A stretch of 64,000 nucleotides of DNA from Exiguobacterium sp. TNDT2 (lineage in GTDB: Bacteria > Bacillota > Bacilli > Exiguobacteriales > Exiguobacteriaceae): assembly GCF_003331145.1 (NCBI RefSeq), contig NZ_QLVE01000011.1:1-64000 (forward strand). Direction: 5' to 3'. The notes below the pieces were generated by a model that made no database searches, had not been told where the DNA came from, and was given only the letters and a program-made list of their open reading frames with translations. Made by a program: the position numbers and the translations under genes. Shown here piece after piece: positions 35,023 to 43,768 of the stretch (its first letter is position 1; the number at the start of each line of letters is the position of its first letter).

Positions 35023-35072
35023 TGTAACTGAACTGATATCACTCTCATATCAGCCTGTAACGGCAGTGAAAC
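35023..35072 (+). promoter_or_regulatory. Candidate WalR (YycF) boxes upstream of the yocH-like gene
   Basis: TGTAAC-N5-TGAAAC lies at 35056-35072 and TGTAAC-N5-TGATAT at 35023-35039. The WalR consensus is TGTWAH-N5-TGTWAH, so each has one good and one imperfect half. In Bacillus subtilis yocH, which has the same LysM2-3D architecture, is a WalRK target. Confidence 0.5.
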
Positions 35073-35120
35073 ATACAGGTGTTACAGTAAGGGAGCGTTA
35101 GAAAAGGGAGGAATATTCTT

Positions 35121-35903
35121 ATGAAAAAACCACTATTGACACTAACGGCACTCGCTGGCCTTAGTTTAGGAGTCGCTGCTCCAGCTTCGGCAGCATCAAC
35201 ACACACAGTTCAGTCGGGAGATACACTTTACCGTATCGCCGTGAACAACGGTGTATCAGTTAATGACATCAAACAAGCGAACGGCTTAAACTCTAATATG
35301 ATTTATCCAAACCAAGTATTGAAGCTTGCGAAGTCAGAAGCTAAAGCTTCAAGCGCTTCAAAAACGTATACAGTAAAATCAGGTGACACGTTGTATCGCA
35401 TCGCGACAAACAACGGCGTATCTGTCAAACAGTTGATGACATGGAACGGTCTTAATTCAGATCTCATTTTCCCTGGTCAACAATTCTCTGTAAAAGGTGC
35501 TAAAGCAGCATCGGTTGCGAACAGCGCACCAGCCGCTAAACCAAAAGCATCAACATCTGCACCAGTGACGAAACAGTCTACGTCGACAACGCAAACCCAA
35601 GCTCCGGCTTCAGGTAAGACGATGACTGTGGAAGCAACGGCTTACACGCCATACTGTGCAGGATGCTCAGGAATCACGGCAACAGGAATCGACGTCCGCT
35701 CGAACCCGAACCAAAAAGTTATCGCGGTTGACCCTTCAGTCATCCCACTCGGCTCTAAAGTATGGGTTGAAGGCTACGGCGAAGCAATCGCTGGAGATAC
35801 TGGTGGCGCCATCAAAGGTAACAAAATCGATATCTTGATGCCGACACGAGAGCAAGCGCTCAACTTCGGTCGTAAATCAATCACAATCAAAGTCTTAAAC
35901 TAA
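35121..35903 (+). CDS. YocH-like cell-wall hydrolase (LysM-LysM-3D)
   Basis: AGGGAGGA precedes ATG 35121. The 260 residues have a Sec signal (1-25, cleavage near ASA-A), LysM 1 at about 28-70 (HTVQSGDTLYRIAVNNGVSV), LysM 2 at about 82-125 (YTVKSGDTLYRIATNNGVSV), a Ser/Thr/Ala/Pro linker (130-165) and a 3D domain from 168 with TAYTPY, Asp204 in IAVDPSVIPLGS, GDTGG at 225-229 and KIDILM. The three aspartates define the lytic-transglycosylase-like active site. Bacillus YocH has the same order and is a secreted muralytic enzyme made under WalRK control. Codon use here (AAA, GCA) suits high expression. Confidence 0.9.
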   Translation: MKKPLLTLTALAGLSLGVAAPASAASTHTVQSGDTLYRIAVNNGVSVNDIKQANGLNSNMIYPNQVLKLAKSEAKASSASKTYTVKSGDTLYRIATNNGVSVKQLMTWNGLNSDLIFPGQQFSVKGAKAASVANSAPAAKPKASTSAPVTKQSTSTTQTQAPASGKTMTVEATAYTPYCAGCSGITATGIDVRSNPNQKVIAVDPSVIPLGSKVWVEGYGEAIAGDTGGAIKGNKIDILMPTREQALNFGRKSITIKVLN

Positions 35904-35914
35904 TCGATTTACCC

Positions 35915-35943
35915 CAAAAACACCGCAGGCGCGGTGTTTTTTT
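35915..35943 (+). terminator. Terminator of the yocH-like gene
   Basis: AAAACACCGC pairs with GCGGTGTTTT across AGGC and is followed by further T residues. Confidence 0.88.
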
Positions 35944-36025
35944 GTGTTGTAGACGCGGTATCTGTAAACGAGCATTTCATTCTTACGAAGAATGGGTAAA
36001 CAAGAGGCAAAAGGAGGAAATCGAG

Positions 36026-37492
36026 ATGGTCACGACAGAATTCATTCTAGGCATACTCGGTATCGTATTGGTCATTCTCAACGTGATGTTTGCGGTCACC
36101 ATCATCTTCTTCGAACGGCGCGATATCGGGTCAACGTGGGCCTGGCTACTTGTTTTATTCTTCGTGCCGCTGCTCGGATTCTTCATCTATATCTTCTTCG
36201 GACGCTTGATCAAATCGAATAACTTCTATCAAGTCGACGAGGAACGACGACATGAATACGCCGAGCACGTCCAAAACCAGTTGACCGAGCTCGATGCGGA
36301 TGAGGGTTTATTCGCCCGCGACCCGCTCTTATCCAAATATCGACGGCTCGCTCGCTTAAATTTATCATCTACGAACGCACTCGTAACGTACCATAATGCG
36401 ATTCAGGTCATCCATGACGGTGAGCAAAAATTTGAAGCGTTGTTCCATGACATCGAAGTGGCGACGCGTGAAATTAACATCCAGTACTATATCATTCAAA
36501 ATGATTCACTCGGTCAAGCGCTCATCGAGGCGCTCACACGCCGGGCCAAGGAAGGTGTCAAAGTACGTCTGCTTTATGACGCCGTCGGCTCGAGGGGGTT
36601 GCGACGCTCCCATTTCAAACAGCTCCTCGCGCACGGCGGCGAGGTAAAGTCGTTCTTCCCGTCACGCCTCGGCATCAACTTCCGCGTCAACAACCGGAAT
36701 CACCGCAAGCTATGTATCATCGACGGAGACATCGGCTATATCGGCGGTTTCAACGTCGGGAATGAATACCTCGGGACGAATCGACAGTTCGGTTATTGGC
36801 GCGACGTGCATCTACGGATGAGAGGAGAGGCGGTGCGTGAACTGCTCGAACGTTTCCTCCTCGATTGGAACCGTGCCGTGCCGACGAAGCATCGGGCTGA
36901 GAAAGAGGATTTTGTATGGCCATCCGTCCTCATTAAGACGGCCCAATCACCGGTGCAAATCGTCACATCGGGTCCGAACTCATCGACCGAGCACTTGAAA
37001 AACATGCTCGTCAAGATGATCACCGAGGCGAAAGAGACGATTTACATCCAGACCCCTTATTTCATCCCTGACGCCAGCTTCCTCGACGCCTGCCGCAACG
37101 CGCTCATGTCTGGGACGAAGATTCGCCTGATGATCCCGAATAAGCCGGACCACATGTTTGTCTATTGGGCGACGTATACGAATGCGGCCGAGCTCGTCCG
37201 CTACGGTGCCGAAGTATATACGTATGAAGGCGGTTTCCTTCATGCGAAGACGCTCGTCATCGATGGCGAGGTCGCCTCGATCGGCACGACGAACATCGAC
37301 GCCCGCAGTTTCCGTCTCAATTTCGAAATCTCGGCGCTCGTCTATGATGAGGTCGTGGCCCAGTCTGTCATCGATGCATTCGAACGGGACATAGATCGTG
37401 CTGACCGCTTGACGATTGAGCGTTATGAGACGCGGACGAAATGGATCCGTTTCAAAGAGAGCGTGTCACGCCTGCTCAGCCCAATCCTCTAA
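36026..37492 (+). CDS. cls: Cardiolipin synthase (phospholipase D family)
   Basis: AAAGGAGGAAA precedes ATG 36026, giving 488 residues. Two membrane helices lie at about 4-28 and 38-58 (a PLDc_N region with FFVPLLGFFIYIFFGR). Two HKD motifs follow: His226-x-Lys228 with Asp233 in NHRKLCIIDGD, and His407-x-Lys409 with Asp414 in HAKTLVIDGE. GGFNVGNEYLG and SIGTTNIDARSF complete each site. The enzyme condenses two phosphatidylglycerol molecules to cardiolipin at the membrane. The gene stands alone with a terminator shared with the next, convergent operon. Confidence 0.95.
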   Translation: MVTTEFILGILGIVLVILNVMFAVTIIFFERRDIGSTWAWLLVLFFVPLLGFFIYIFFGRLIKSNNFYQVDEERRHEYAEHVQNQLTELDADEGLFARDPLLSKYRRLARLNLSSTNALVTYHNAIQVIHDGEQKFEALFHDIEVATREINIQYYIIQNDSLGQALIEALTRRAKEGVKVRLLYDAVGSRGLRRSHFKQLLAHGGEVKSFFPSRLGINFRVNNRNHRKLCIIDGDIGYIGGFNVGNEYLGTNRQFGYWRDVHLRMRGEAVRELLERFLLDWNRAVPTKHRAEKEDFVWPSVLIKTAQSPVQIVTSGPNSSTEHLKNMLVKMITEAKETIYIQTPYFIPDASFLDACRNALMSGTKIRLMIPNKPDHMFVYWATYTNAAELVRYGAEVYTYEGGFLHAKTLVIDGEVASIGTTNIDARSFRLNFEISALVYDEVVAQSVIDAFERDIDRADRLTIERYETRTKWIRFKESVSRLLSPIL

Positions 37493-37544
37493 AAAAGACC
37501 AGCCAGATCGTCCGGGAATACACGGCGAGCTGACTGGTCTTTTA
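37492..37544. terminator. Bidirectional terminator between cls and cluster 2
   Basis: AAAAGACCAG and CTGGTCTTTT form the outer stem of a long hairpin, with A- and T-runs on both strands; the T-run overlaps the stop of the convergent gene. Confidence 0.8.
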
Positions 37545-38519
37545 TTTGTTGAGCGTCTGGGTGACGTGTCGTTCAAACGCCTCCACAATGGGTACCGGGG
37601 CTTCTTTCTCTCCGTACTCGGCGGCCTCGAGCCAGACGGCGAAGCGGCTCCCTTCGCTGAATCCGATGCGGTCGAACCATTCCATGACCGTCTCTTCACG
37701 ATGGCGAGGATGGGCTTGTTCAAGCCGGCGCCCGGCATCGAGCAAACGGACATGCCGCGGGGCCCGTGTCGAGCGGCGAACCGAATCGGCCGCTTGATGG
37801 CGTTGCTTCGGCATCGTCACATCCTCATGGATTTCTTTTCGGCGTTGCACATAGATGAATAAAGCGATGACGCTGACGAGAACGACGAGAAACGTGACGA
37901 CCAAGAATAGCGATTGGTTCGTCGCCGATTCGAGTAACGTCTCGTTTGAAATCGTCTCGGCATCGATGTTCGGATTGTCCGGGACGAGAATCCGGTTGAC
38001 ACGGTCGGTCGGATCCAAGTTGAAGCCATCGAACCAACCGCCGATCCAAATCAGGATGGGCTGGACCCATGCGACGAGGTTGCCGAATAGTAGTTCTTTG
38101 ATGGTGCGAATGATCACGGCCAAACCAAGCCCGACACCGAGTGCGACAACAAGTGTCGACATCATCCGTTTATAGTCACGTCGATAATACAGGCTCCGCT
38201 GCCAAAACAAGAACAGGAACGGGAAGCCGATCATTGCGAGCGGCTGCGACGCCGGCGGGAACAACCAATCGACGATCAAGAAGAGCACGCTGGCAATCGC
38301 GTAACGGTCCGTCCAATCGAGCGTCCGGATAAAGGCGTGGACGTACGTGAACAACAGCAACGTCACGCTCATCTCATAGGAGAACCAAAGGGCGACGATG
38401 CTCAGTGCCGTCTGGACCCCGAGTTGCCAGTTGCGCGGCAAGCGGAACGTCAACAGAAACACGAGCGGAAACACGTGACCGACATAGAACGCGGCGAACA
38501 CCCACCAAAGCTGTCTCAT
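37542..38519 (-). CDS. Multi-span membrane protein with DUF4129-like tail, cluster 2
   Basis: The 325 residues have about six membrane helices: five before residue 145 and one near 205-225 (LFLVVTFLVVLVSVIALFIY). A short extracytoplasmic loop lies between 150 and 200. The cytoplasmic tail (about 250-325) contains LLDAGRRLEQAHPRHREETV, MEWFDRIGF and FAVWLEAAEYGE. This follows the same plan as the DUF4129-like tails at 1012-1695 and 22158-22931, though less closely. ATG 38519 overlaps the DUF58 stop by four bases. It is the last gene of a three-gene unit. In related operons this place is held by a transglutaminase-like membrane protein, but no Cys-His-Asp triad is seen. Confidence 0.72.
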   Translation of the reverse strand: MRQLWWVFAAFYVGHVFPLVFLLTFRLPRNWQLGVQTALSIVALWFSYEMSVTLLLFTYVHAFIRTLDWTDRYAIASVLFLIVDWLFPPASQPLAMIGFPFLFLFWQRSLYYRRDYKRMMSTLVVALGVGLGLAVIIRTIKELLFGNLVAWVQPILIWIGGWFDGFNLDPTDRVNRILVPDNPNIDAETISNETLLESATNQSLFLVVTFLVVLVSVIALFIYVQRRKEIHEDVTMPKQRHQAADSVRRSTRAPRHVRLLDAGRRLEQAHPRHREETVMEWFDRIGFSEGSRFAVWLEAAEYGEKEAPVPIVEAFERHVTQTLNK

Positions 38520-39544
38520 CGTCCGTCACCTCCGAGTCGTAAAATCGATTGGCTGCCGCCGTATTTGGCGACCTTCCGTTCGAATAGCGACCGGGCGAGC
38601 GGGAAATCCCGTTCCGACAGACAGGCGAGCGTCGTCATGACCTTGCGGAAGTGTGTCTCACCGCTTCCCGGGGCGAGGTCATAGGTGATGCCGTCCTTCG
38701 TCAATGTCGGCACGATCAGCCCATAGCTCGCGTTCTCTTTCTCGAAGTCGCGGCACAGAGCTGCCGCCTGCGAGATCAACCGCTCCATCTGATGGGTGAG
38801 GGCGCGTCCGTCTTTCGTCAACAAGTCGAGCACGACGACATATTCGTTCGCCTGGACGGGTTGCTCGGTGCGGGCGAGCAGTTCACCTGTCTTCGCGTAG
38901 GCCGACCAATACAGTTGCCGCATCGGCTGTCCGTGATACGGCGCCACCGACTGGAACGTCTCCGGGTCACGGTAGGCGCTATGACGGACCATCTCTTCGC
39001 CTGGTAACGTCGGCGGACGTTTCGGGATCGGATAAGGCAGGAATTCAGGGAAGACATACCCGATGCGGTCGAGCGGATCTTCTTTATAGAGCGAAAACAT
39101 ACGGAGCGGGTCCCGGATCTCCATGCCGATCGCCTCCATGCGGATCGGACCGCGTCGAATCGCCTTGAGTGGAAGCGTGTAGGCGACGGCCGCCTCGCGT
39201 CCGACATAGTTCTCTTGGCGCCAGAAAGCGTGTTCCTCTGACTCGACGGTCGGATGGAGATATCCTGACAAACGGACGACACCGAGCGGGACAGGCGCCG
39301 TCGATACCAATTTGATCGTATACGTTTCTTCATCGTTCGGGAACAGCTTCAGCTCGTCGGTCACTTCGACGTGGACGTATTCAGCGAGCCGGAACAACAG
39401 CTCCGGCATGATCAATGCATACAGGCTGAAGCCGATAATCACACTCGCGAGGAAGACGTTGCCGTACAGGGCGGTGAACACCCCGACGACGAACAAGAGC
39501 CACATATACCCGGACTCAAGATAGCGAGGGCTGACGAGTTGCAT
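38516..39544 (-). CDS. DUF58 membrane protein, cluster 2
   Basis: The 342 residues start with two membrane helices (about 8-50: ESGYMWLLFVVGVFTALYGN, then FLASVIIGFSLYALIMPELL). The DUF58 core is near 200-225 (HSAYRDPETFQSVAPYHGQP then MRQLYWSAYAKTGELLAR), followed by EYVVVLDLLTKDGRALTHQM, a degenerate VWA-like strand. The gene begins one base after the moxR stop and overlaps the next gene by four, so all three are translated together. It is only distantly similar to the DUF58 protein at 23854 (KTGxLxA-V/T region), suggesting two separate systems rather than a recent duplication. Confidence 0.85.
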   Translation of the reverse strand: MQLVSPRYLESGYMWLLFVVGVFTALYGNVFLASVIIGFSLYALIMPELLFRLAEYVHVEVTDELKLFPNDEETYTIKLVSTAPVPLGVVRLSGYLHPTVESEEHAFWRQENYVGREAAVAYTLPLKAIRRGPIRMEAIGMEIRDPLRMFSLYKEDPLDRIGYVFPEFLPYPIPKRPPTLPGEEMVRHSAYRDPETFQSVAPYHGQPMRQLYWSAYAKTGELLARTEQPVQANEYVVVLDLLTKDGRALTHQMERLISQAAALCRDFEKENASYGLIVPTLTKDGITYDLAPGSGETHFRKVMTTLACLSERDFPLARSLFERKVAKYGGSQSILRLGGDGR

Positions 39545-39545
39545 G

Positions 39546-40454
39546 TCACACCTCTGACGGGACCGGGATGGTCTCCAAAACGGACTTGATCAATTTGGAC
39601 GGCTTCGTCTTGAGCGACGCTTCCACCGTCAACACGATCCGGTGGCCGAGGATGGGCAAGGCGAGCGCACGGATATCTTCCGGCGTGACGTAATCCCGTC
39701 CGTCCATATAGGCATGCGCCCGGGCCGCCATCGTGTAAGCGAGCGTCGCCCGTGGGCTCGGTCCGACCTCGATGTCCCGGTGATGACGGAGCGCCTCGAC
39801 GAAATCGAGGAGATAATCCTCCATCGCCTCGTGAAACAAGACGTCACGGACGGCTTGCTGCATCTCGGCAAGTTCGGTCTGTTGCAATGTGAACGGGGCC
39901 GCACTCAAATGCTCGTTCCGAAGCAACCGGCGTTCCGACTCCCGAGACAACGGAGCGAGCGACAGTTTGAACAAGAAGCGGTCGAGTTGAGCCTGCGGCA
40001 ACGGGAACGTCCCTTGCCCATCGAACGGGTTTTGCGTCGCGATGACGAAGAACGGGTCCGGTAAACGAAGCGACACCTCGCCGAGCGTCACTTGACGCTC
40101 CTGCATCGCCTCTAACAGTGCCGACTGCGTCCGTGGTGTCGTCCGGTTGATCTCATCGACGAGCAAGATCGACGTGAAGATTGGGCCAGTTCTCCGTTCG
40201 AACGTGCCTGTCGTCGGATTGAACAGTTCCATCCCTAAAATGTCACTCGGCAACGTGTCCGGTGTACATTGCACGCGTTGGAACGCGGCCGATACCGACG
40301 TCGCCAGGCTACGCGCGAGCGTCGTCTTTCCTGTCCCCGGTCGGTCCTCGAGCAGGACGTGCCCCCCGGAGAGGAGGGCGATCGTCGCCAGCTTGATCGC
40401 CTTTGACTGCCCGATCACTTGATCGTTTAAATGTGTCGTCCATTGTTGCACCAT
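39546..40454 (-). CDS. MoxR-family AAA+ ATPase, cluster 2
   Basis: A GGGGGA site nine bases before ATG 40454 sets the start (302 residues); the frame is open upstream to 40532 without a site. Walker A is EDRPGTGKTTLA near 36-47, Walker B ILLVDEINR near 96-104, sensor-1 FFVIATQNPFDGQGT, then GPSPRATLAYTMAARAHAYM and VTPEDIRALALPILGHRI. It shares the subfamily with 22928-23851 but carries different Walker B residues (DEIN against DEVN). It is the first gene of the minus-strand unit with DUF58 and the DUF4129-like protein. Confidence 0.92.
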   Translation of the reverse strand: MVQQWTTHLNDQVIGQSKAIKLATIALLSGGHVLLEDRPGTGKTTLARSLATSVSAAFQRVQCTPDTLPSDILGMELFNPTTGTFERRTGPIFTSILLVDEINRTTPRTQSALLEAMQERQVTLGEVSLRLPDPFFVIATQNPFDGQGTFPLPQAQLDRFLFKLSLAPLSRESERRLLRNEHLSAAPFTLQQTELAEMQQAVRDVLFHEAMEDYLLDFVEALRHHRDIEVGPSPRATLAYTMAARAHAYMDGRDYVTPEDIRALALPILGHRIVLTVEASLKTKPSKLIKSVLETIPVPSEV

Positions 40455-40532
40455 AATAAAGTTCCCCCGTCTATTTTCTGAATATTTATAAAAATCATAG
40501 CACACTCGACGCTCACGCAAAACGATAAACAA

Positions 40533-40559
40533 AAAACGATGACGTGATCGTCATCGTTT
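40533..40559 (-). terminator. Terminator of the amino-acid ABC operon
   Basis: AAACGATGACG pairs with CGTCATCGTTT around TGAT, ending on the minus strand in a T-run. It overlaps the last codons of the permease gene. Confidence 0.82.
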
Positions 40560-41246
40560 CGGTGTGTCCAAATAGCGTTCGAAATGCCGCTCGAGCCAAT
40601 CTTGGAAGAACGACATGAACGTACAGATGCCCCAGTAGATGAGGGCGACGACCAAATAGACGGTCATATAATCGAATTCCCGGCCTCCGACGATTTTCGC
40701 CTTGTTAAAAATTTCCGGGACGGTAATCATGGCGGCGAGCGAACTCGCTTTAATCAAATCGAGGAATACGTTCGAAAGCGGGGGAAGGGCGATTCGCGTC
40801 GCCTGTGGCAAGACGACCCCTTTCAGTGTCAGCCACTTCGTCATTCCAAGCGAGCGGGCCGCCTCGACCTGTCCCGGATCGACGGCACGAATCGCAGCCC
40901 GGACGATTTCGGCGATATAGGCCGCCGAGTTCAGGCTGAACCCGATGATGGCTGCCGTTAACGCCGCGAACTCGATGCCGATGAACGGAAATCCTGAATA
41001 TAAGATGAACAGGATGATCAGAATCGGTACACCCCGCATGAACGAGATGTAAAACGTCGACGGGAACCGAAGCATCCGCGACGGTGAAAGTTTCCCAAGG
41101 GCGAGCACGAGACCGAGCAACAAGCCGAAGAACATGCTGACGAATGAGATCCAAAGCGTGTTCGGCAAGCCGCCTAGCAGATAAGGGAACGAGCGTACAG
41201 CCAGGTCGACATCAAAGAGCGCTTCCCAGTTCACACCTTCGAACAT
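40551..41246 (-). CDS. Amino-acid ABC transporter permease (HisM/TcyB type)
   Basis: The 231 residues carry about five membrane helices and the polar amino-acid permease marks: LLGGLPNTLWISFVSMFFGL, then FMRGVPILIILFILYSG near 70-86. The EAA loop AAIRAVDPGQVEAARSLGMT near 140 contacts the ATPase, followed by LPQATRIALPPLSNVFLDLI. Six bases separate it from the binding-protein gene before it, so they form one operon. No ATPase gene is present here, so a TcyC/GlnQ-type subunit must come from elsewhere. Substrate is probably a polar amino acid or cystine. Confidence 0.9.
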   Translation of the reverse strand: MFEGVNWEALFDVDLAVRSFPYLLGGLPNTLWISFVSMFFGLLLGLVLALGKLSPSRMLRFPSTFYISFMRGVPILIILFILYSGFPFIGIEFAALTAAIIGFSLNSAAYIAEIVRAAIRAVDPGQVEAARSLGMTKWLTLKGVVLPQATRIALPPLSNVFLDLIKASSLAAMITVPEIFNKAKIVGGREFDYMTVYLVVALIYWGICTFMSFFQDWLERHFERYLDTPKR

Positions 41247-41252
41247 GAGCGC

Positions 41253-42101
41253 TTAGTCCAATTCGACGATGGTCGCGTCAACGTCCGGTTCGACCGAGAC
41301 ATCGGCACCGTTATAGAACGTTTCCGACAACTCTTTCACCGTGCCGTCTTCGAGCATCTCCGCCAGGACGCGGTCGATGTTCTCTTGAAGCTCTGCGTTC
41401 TCCTTGTCCATCAAGAACGCAACTTCCTGAGGGTTATAGGCGATATCCGGGTGAATCGTGATATCAAACTCCGGGAAGAAGGCGAGGGCGAGCGTCTGGA
41501 GATAGTAGTCGTTCAAGATAACGTCGGTCCGTCCCGTCGAGACGTCGCGAAGATACTGGTCGTTCGTCGCGTTGTCATAGATGACTTCCTCGGCCCCGTA
41601 TTGACGTGCCACGTCCATGAAGACGGTCGTCGCTTCTCCAGCGGCTTTCTTACCTTTCAAATCCTCGAGTGACTTGATGCCAGATAAGTCGCTCTTGCGA
41701 ACGATGGCCGTCCCGTACGTATACTTGTACGGTGTCGAAAAAGTGAACTTCTCTTTCCGGTCGTCTGTGACCGAGATATCATTCGCCACGATGTCGACTT
41801 GTCCGTTTTGGACGCTCGTCAACATGTTGTCGAACGCCATCTCTTTGAATTGGACCTCGAGGTCGAGACGTTTCCCGACCTCTTTCATGAGCTCGACGTC
41901 AAACCCAGTCAATGTATCGCTATCTTCTTCCCGGAACGAGGCCGGATAGAGCGTACCGGCCGTACCGACTGTGAGCGTACCTTCTTCTTTGATCTCATCC
42001 CAGCGCGAAGTTTCGGCCTGATCGGTGCTAGAATCACCACACGCCGCGAGCGGGACAGCCAATAATAGGGATGCTGCCAAACCTTTTGTCATACGTTTCA
42101 T
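41253..42101 (-). CDS. Amino-acid ABC transporter substrate-binding lipoprotein
   Basis: The 282 residues begin with a lipoprotein signal with lipobox LAAC (Cys21). The type II binding fold follows: GTLTVGTAGTLYPASFREED, then LTGFDVELMKEVGKRLDLEV and VDIVANDISVTDDRKEKFTF (the usual ligand-loop region), AIVRKSDLSGIKSLEDLKGK and GRTDVILNDYY. This is the cystine/polar amino-acid class (TcyA/TcyJ/YxeM-like). An acidic C-terminus SVEPDVDATIVELD is unusual. It is anchored outside the membrane and partners the permease downstream. No T-box or S-box leader is visible before it. Confidence 0.9.
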   Translation of the reverse strand: MKRMTKGLAASLLLAVPLAACGDSSTDQAETSRWDEIKEEGTLTVGTAGTLYPASFREEDSDTLTGFDVELMKEVGKRLDLEVQFKEMAFDNMLTSVQNGQVDIVANDISVTDDRKEKFTFSTPYKYTYGTAIVRKSDLSGIKSLEDLKGKKAAGEATTVFMDVARQYGAEEVIYDNATNDQYLRDVSTGRTDVILNDYYLQTLALAFFPEFDITIHPDIAYNPQEVAFLMDKENAELQENIDRVLAEMLEDGTVKELSETFYNGADVSVEPDVDATIVELD

Positions 42102-42251
42102 TCAAGTTCCTCCTTAAGTTATCATCTGTCTAAAAATAGCATGACATCCGCTTACAGGCAACTCCTAAGAGCGGAAAAACAGTCTTAATGTTATATTTGA
42201 AACATTAATCCATTAAGCGCTAACATGTTGATGAATGAAGGATTCAATCGA

Positions 42252-42553
42252 ATGACACAGTTTATTAATTATGATGAAACAGATAAATGGATGTCGGTTG
42301 AACAATACGGTTTAAGCGAAAATATCATCTTGTTGATCAGCCTGCTCCGACGCATGTGAACTTTAATAATTCATGTATGATAGATAGTGAAGGCTTATTC
42401 GTAACATATCGAAATGAGGAAAAAAGGGCACACATGGAAAAATGGGAAAGATGGACCGTCAATCCAGAGATGCCGGATAAACTATATCTGCAGGCGCTAA
42501 TTGATGATAAAGACGGATTACACTCGTGTTTACGGATGCCCGTGAAAAAATGA
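42252..42553 (+). pseudogene. Hypothetical gene with a one-base frameshift
   Basis: GAAGGA at 42237-42242 precedes ATG 42252. The first frame reads TQFINYDETDKWMSVEQYGL and SENIIL and then ends at TGA 42357. Shifting by one base at TTGTTGAT gives VDQPAPTHVNFNNSCMIDSE, GLFVTYRNEEKRAHMEKWER and an end at 42553. One missing base (TTG-GTT-GAT) reunites them into a protein of about 100 residues. It is small, polar and soluble; the family is not recognised. The base composition is AT-rich compared with the SatA-like gene that follows. Confidence 0.65.
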
Positions 42554-42605
42554 TATGTAGTTATTGGATGGAGCGGTCATTACATATGAAAGGGAGAATG
42601 GTGCA

Positions 42606-43145
42606 ATGAATCGCGCAAACATCTCGATCAAAGCGTTTGATGAGTATTCCGTCAGCGTCGTAAATGAAGCTAATAACCCGTTTCCAGTCATCGGGGAAAT
42701 CATCCCGAGCTTTTCTGACGGGGTTTGGACGTATGAGGAACAGTTATATGAGAAAGCCCGTGTGACAAGCTTTCCAGACGATTTGCTGGACTGTTATGAA
42801 TACATCAACAGTGAGGACAAACAAGTATTCTTGGCGTTCGACGAGACGACATGTATCGGACAGAATCGTATGGTGAAAGACTGGAACCGTTTTGCGTATA
42901 TCGAGAACATCGCGGTCCGTGCCAGTTACCGACAGAGCGGACTCGGACATTTGCTGATGGAAGCTGCGGAGACGTGGGCAAACGAGCAATCGTTGCTCGG
43001 ATTGTCACTTGAGGCCCAGAATGATAACGTGATGGCGTGTCGATTTTATGCGAAAGAAGGGTTCGCACTCGGCGGTGTCGATACGCTCAAACAGACCGGC
43101 AATCCGAACATCGACATGACGTTGTATTGGTACAAGATTTTCTGA
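42606..43145 (+). CDS. Streptothricin acetyltransferase-like GNAT (SatA family)
   Basis: GGGAG ten bases before ATG 42606 gives 179 residues. The order FPVIGEIIPSFSDGVWTYEE, LLDCYEYINSEDKQVFLAFD, VKDWNRFAYIENIAVRASYR, GLGHLLMEAAETWA, LSLEAQNDNVMACRFYAKEG, VDTLKQ and LYWYKIF follows the streptothricin acetyltransferases of Gram-positives (Sat4 and SatA) almost block for block. These acetylate the beta-lysine of streptothricin and confer resistance. The acetyl-CoA loop is RQSGLGHLL. Chromosomal SatA homologues are common in Bacilli, so this need not be a mobile resistance gene. The phenotype cannot be claimed from sequence. Confidence 0.82.
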   Translation: MNRANISIKAFDEYSVSVVNEANNPFPVIGEIIPSFSDGVWTYEEQLYEKARVTSFPDDLLDCYEYINSEDKQVFLAFDETTCIGQNRMVKDWNRFAYIENIAVRASYRQSGLGHLLMEAAETWANEQSLLGLSLEAQNDNVMACRFYAKEGFALGGVDTLKQTGNPNIDMTLYWYKIF

Positions 43146-43199
43146 TTTTCTCGAGAGGAGAGACGTCACATCTGACATCGATTTTCTTCGTTTTTTCTT

Positions 43200-43278
<79 letters not shown>

Positions 43279-43301
43279 ATGTGAAATTTGACGAAAGGGA
43301 T

Positions 43302-43751
43302 TCAAGTTCGCGTAAAACGGATCAATGTGACGCCCGGTTCGGGTTCAAACTCGGCACTCGGTTCGAACCCGAGCTTCGTGTACAGTTTCTTGGCCGGTCC
43401 ATTGTGTTTGCCGGTGTGCACATAGACGAGTTTGTCCTCGTGTAAGCTGAGCACGTGTTCGAGCAACGTCGTCGCGAGCCTCGCCCTGAAATATGTCGGA
43501 TCGATACATAATTTCGTGACCTCGACCGTGTTCTCAGCCGCTTCGGCCGTGATGAATCCAATCAACCGCTCGTCGTTATATAAGCCATAGCTCGTCCCAG
43601 GCAGATTTTGAATCACTTCGACCGTCTCATAACGCGCTGGGATCTCATCGAAACCGATTAGCTCGGCCTCGACCGCATAAGCGTTTCGTTGAATCTCGAG
43701 CATTTGCTCGGCCAGTTGATAATCTGTCGTCTGAATCTCGCGTAATTCCAC
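43302..43751 (-). CDS. GNAT-family N-acetyltransferase
   Basis: The 149 residues open MELREIQTTDYQLAEQMLEI. The acetyl-CoA site is LCIDPTYFRARLATTLLEHV near 88-107, where the glycines of the usual RxxGxG loop are replaced (FRARLAT), a relaxed form seen in some family members. KLVYVHTGKHNGPAKKLYTKLGFEP is the C-terminal GNAT signature. It lies 17 bases after the metallo-beta-lactamase-fold gene and is probably co-transcribed with it. Substrate unknown. Confidence 0.82.
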   Translation of the reverse strand: MELREIQTTDYQLAEQMLEIQRNAYAVEAELIGFDEIPARYETVEVIQNLPGTSYGLYNDERLIGFITAEAAENTVEVTKLCIDPTYFRARLATTLLEHVLSLHEDKLVYVHTGKHNGPAKKLYTKLGFEPSAEFEPEPGVTLIRFTRT

Positions 43752-43768
43752 CTGTGAGCACCCCCGGA

